Shown one piece after another: positions 6,359 through 8,573 of a stretch of 8,573 nt of DNA. Each line of letters opens with the position of its first letter. Position 1 is the first letter of the stretch. Under the pieces are notes generated by a model that was not told where the DNA came from, did no database searches, and worked only from the letters and a program-made list of their open reading frames with translations. Source of the stretch: T1SED10-198M sp003554345 [NCBI: Candidatus Sumerlaeota bacterium] (GTDB taxonomy: Bacteria; Sumerlaeota; T1SED10-198M). Both the position numbers and the translations under genes were made by a program. The stretch is from NCBI GenBank assembly GCA_003554345.1, contig PWGE01000388.1:1-8573 (forward strand), given 5' to 3'.

Positions 6359-7696
6359 TTACAATATTTCTTTGTTTAAGAAACCGGTATCGTAATTACC
6401 AGCCACAAAGACCGGGTTATTCATTATCTTCTTATGCAATGATATGTTTGTGTCAACCCCTTCCACTATCATTTCATCAAGAGCCCTTCTCATTCGCTGG
6501 ATAGCTTCAATTCGATCAAAATCATGGACAATCAACTTGCCAATAAGAGAATCATAGGTGGGCGGGATAGAAAAACCCTGGTATATTCCTCCGTCAAATC
6601 GCACCCCCGGTCCTCCAGGGATCACCAGTTTTCTGATATAACCCGGCGAAGGCATGAAATTACGTTCAGGAGACTCTGCATTTAATCGGCACTCAATACT
6701 ATGGCCATAGGTCTGTATATCTTTTTGTTTCACAGTCATTTTTTCACCAGAGGCAATCTGGATCTGAGCTTTTACAATATCAAAACCAGTAACAGATTCA
6801 GTCACAGGATGCTCCACCTGAAGGCGCGTATTCATTTCCATAAAATAAAAATCACCCTCCGAATAAAGAAATTCTATAGTACCGACATTTGTATACCCAA
6901 TAGATTTTGCTGCCTGAACAGCGGTACGTCCCATTTTTCTGCGTGTGGTTTCATCGATAACTGGAGAAGGAGCCTCTTCAACAATTTTTTGATGACTCCG
7001 CTGAATAGAGCATTCCCGCTCTCCGAGATGAATGACATTACCGAACTCATCGGCTACTACCTGCACCTCTATATGTTTTGGGTTTTCCAGAAACTTCTCC
7101 AGGTAAACATCAGGACTGGAAAAACTCAACTCTGCTTCCGATCGTGCCATCAAGAAAGCCACTTCCAGCTCTTCTTCATCATACACCACCTTCATCCCTT
7201 TACCACCACCACCGGCAGAAGCCTTAATAATAACAGGATATCCTATCACCTGGGCGATACGTTTAGCACCTTTGAGATGTTGAACCACTGATTTACTTCC
7301 CGGCACTATTGGTGTTCCAGCCTTTTTCATTGCCCGGCGTGACGCCACTTTATCCCCCATCAATCGTAACAATTCGGGACGGGGACCGATAAATTTCAAG
7401 CCACACTGCTCACAGACCTCGGCAAATTTTGCATTCTCAGCCAAAAAGCCATAGCCGGGATGAATGGCATCACAATCTGTTATTGTTGCCACCGTTATAA
7501 CAGCGGGTATATTTAAATAACTCTTACTGCTGGGAGGTGGCCCAATACAATACGCCTCGTCAGCAATCTGGGTAAATAGAGCATCTTTATCAACGGTCGA
7601 ATAAATAGCCACTGTCTCAATATCCAGCTCTTTACATGCCCGGATTATACGAACAGCTATTTCCCCCCGGTTTGCTACCAGTATCTTATCTATCAT
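6359..7696 (-). CDS. accC: Acetyl-CoA carboxylase, biotin carboxylase subunit
   Basis: AccC carboxylates the biotin on AccB using ATP and bicarbonate, the first half-reaction of malonyl-CoA synthesis for fatty acids. The 445 residues match the usual stand-alone enzyme (about 445-450). The N-terminal domain starts ILVANRGEIAVRIIRA (5-20) and has AIHPGYGFLAEN (77-88). The ATP-grasp domain shows K116 (MGDKVASR), K158 and the glycine loop AGGGGKGM (161-168), the HLGERECSIQRSHQK stretch (223-237), and the metal and catalytic site EMNTRLQVEHPVTE (287-300) with E287, R291 and E295. R337 in IECRLNAE belongs to the C-terminal domain. No key residue is missing. The protein ends soon after the biotin carboxylase C-terminal domain, so it is not a fused pyruvate or propionyl-CoA carboxylase. 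ATG at 7696 has GGAG 6 nt upstream; 14 nt separate it from accB. The carboxyltransferase genes accA and accD are not in the window. Confidence 0.97.
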   Translation of the reverse strand: MIDKILVANRGEIAVRIIRACKELDIETVAIYSTVDKDALFTQIADEAYCIGPPPSSKSYLNIPAVITVATITDCDAIHPGYGFLAENAKFAEVCEQCGLKFIGPRPELLRLMGDKVASRRAMKKAGTPIVPGSKSVVQHLKGAKRIAQVIGYPVIIKASAGGGGKGMKVVYDEEELEVAFLMARSEAELSFSSPDVYLEKFLENPKHIEVQVVADEFGNVIHLGERECSIQRSHQKIVEEAPSPVIDETTRRKMGRTAVQAAKSIGYTNVGTIEFLYSEGDFYFMEMNTRLQVEHPVTESVTGFDIVKAQIQIASGEKMTVKQKDIQTYGHSIECRLNAESPERNFMPSPGYIRKLVIPGGPGVRFDGGIYQGFSIPPTYDSLIGKLIVHDFDRIEAIQRMRRALDEMIVEGVDTNISLHKKIMNNPVFVAGNYDTGFLNKEIL

Positions 7697-7710
7697 ACCA
7701 TTCTCCAGTT

Positions 7711-8193
7711 TTAGGAAGTCGATACATACATCAGCACCTGTTCATATTCCACAGGGTCACCGTCATTAACAAGGATTTTTGCTATCTTACCATGACAATT
7801 AGCTTTGATTTCATTCATTACCTTCATTGCTTCAACAATACAAACGGTAGTATTCTGCTTAACTTCTGAGCCCACTTCCACAAAAGGTGGAGCACTGGGG
7901 TTCGGCGCACGATAAAAAGTTCCCACAATAGGTGATCTTACGGGAATTAATCCCTCATCTTCTGCTTGTTTCTCTGAAGATTGTTTACCGTTTTCAGTAC
8001 TTTCAGAAGACTGAGGATTTACTGACGCCACGGGTTGAGTATCCTGGCTGAGAGGCACCCCTTCCGACGGCGCATGTATTACAGGCTTATTATTTTTTAT
8101 CTCCAGCTTCATATCTTTATTTTCAAAATAAAAATCATCAATATCGGCGTTACTCACCGCTTCAATAAGTTCCTTGATTTCTTTAATATTCAT
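7711..8193 (-). CDS. accB: Acetyl-CoA carboxylase, biotin carboxyl carrier protein
   Basis: AccB carries biotin between the biotin carboxylase and carboxyltransferase sites of acetyl-CoA carboxylase. Of 160 residues, 1-35 are the N-terminal segment (MNIKEIKELIEAVSNADI...) that docks on AccC. About 36-84 form a flexible linker rich in Pro, Ser, Gln and Glu, and 85-160 form the biotinyl domain. That domain starts SPIVGTFYRAPNPSAPPFVEVG (87-108), with the family's thumb-type insertion, and holds the EAMKVMNEI site with biotinyl-lysine K124. ATG at 8193 is preceded by AAGGAGG with a 7-nt gap; this site overlaps the TGA stop of efp, so the two genes are tightly linked. The pairing with accC just downstream excludes an oxaloacetate-decarboxylase or pyruvate-carboxylase carrier. 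Confidence 0.97.
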   Translation of the reverse strand: MNIKEIKELIEAVSNADIDDFYFENKDMKLEIKNNKPVIHAPSEGVPLSQDTQPVASVNPQSSESTENGKQSSEKQAEDEGLIPVRSPIVGTFYRAPNPSAPPFVEVGSEVKQNTTVCIVEAMKVMNEIKANCHGKIAKILVNDGDPVEYEQVLMYVSTS

Positions 8194-8205
8194 GGTATGC
8201 CTCCT

Positions 8206-8573
8206 TCAGGAACCCGCTCTTTCAATATATTCACCCGTTCGCGTATCCACTTTAATGACTTCCCCGGGTTCAATAAAAAGCGGGATTTGTAAAGTTAGAC
8301 CTGTCTCCAGGGTGGCAGACTTCGTTGCACCTGATACCGTGTTACCACGTATACCAGGCTCGGTATCTGCAACCTTGAGTGCCACTGACGTCGGAAGATC
8401 AATATCAAGACAACGATTCTTATAAAAAAGGAGAAGCACCTTTAAACCATCTGTGAGATAATAGATACTTTCTCCCAGAACATCCTCAGGCAACGCAAAT
8501 TGTTCAAAGGTGTTTTCATCCATAAAATGAACTCCCTGATCATCCGCATAAAGAAACTGGGCATCTTTCCGCT
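8206..8573 (-). CDS. efp: Elongation factor P (C-terminal 121 residues; 5' end beyond the window)
   Basis: EF-P enters the ribosomal E site and promotes peptide-bond formation at polyproline stalls. The frame is open to the right edge, reading RKDAQFLYADDQGVHF before the internal Met at 8523, so that ATG is not the start; this stretch matches EF-P domain II (family consensus R-K-x-x-Q-[YF]-L-Y). Visible are about 121 of an expected 185-190 residues: OB-fold domains II and III, including NTVSGATKSATLETG and the closing PLFIEPGEVIKVDTRTGEYIERA signature. Domain I, with the loop residue (Lys, Arg or another) that is post-translationally modified in many bacteria, lies outside the window, so the modification pathway cannot be judged. 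The TGA stop (8208-8206) sits within the accB ribosome-binding region, 12 nt before accB. efp just ahead of accB-accC is a conserved neighbourhood in Clostridia and several other phyla. Confidence 0.95.
   Translation of the reverse strand, partial: RKDAQFLYADDQGVHFMDENTFEQFALPEDVLGESIYYLTDGLKVLLLFYKNRCLDIDLPTSVALKVADTEPGIRGNTVSGATKSATLETGLTLQIPLFIEPGEVIKVDTRTGEYIERAGS

Overview
The window is a stretch of bacterial chromosome with moderate-to-low GC (by eye, the low-to-mid forties percent). It carries one long leftward (minus-strand) gene run. In transcription order, right to left: efp (5' end outside the window), accB, accC, an Asp23/Gls24-family gene, amaP, a stand-alone rfaE2-type adenylyltransferase, a small gene with a PcrA/UvrD-C-terminal-like domain, gatC, gatA and gatB. 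Gaps are 12-39 nt, or genes overlap (ATGA junctions at asp23/amaP and tudor-like/gatC; a 26-nt overlap at amaP/rfaE2). No terminator or convincing internal promoter was seen between 8573 and 978, so this reads as one operon of at least 7.6 kb with its promoter off the right edge.

The left end (1-977) differs. A 614-bp stretch with no convincing gene separates gatB from the start of another leftward gene, an HPP-family membrane protein cut by the window edge at base 1.

Functionally the run joins (i) translation: EF-P, which rescues ribosomes stalled at polyproline, and the complete GatCAB amidotransferase for indirect Gln-tRNA and/or Asn-tRNA synthesis; (ii) fatty acid synthesis: the biotin carrier and biotin carboxylase of acetyl-CoA carboxylase; and (iii) the cell envelope: Asp23 with its membrane anchor AmaP, and an ADP-heptose-forming nucleotidyltransferase. 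The order efp-accB-accC-asp23 is a clostridial type of arrangement, while the rfaE2-like enzyme points to heptose-containing glycans such as LPS, capsule or S-layer glycan. This would suit a Firmicutes-related or poorly characterised, possibly diderm, lineage. The species cannot be named from the sequence alone.

Most of the window is recognisable housekeeping content and I see no clear novel defence or mobile system. The best candidate for something under-described is the 178-residue protein at 4206-4742: a basic N-terminus, a long acidic middle and one PcrA-C-terminal-like Tudor domain without any helicase, translationally coupled to gatC.
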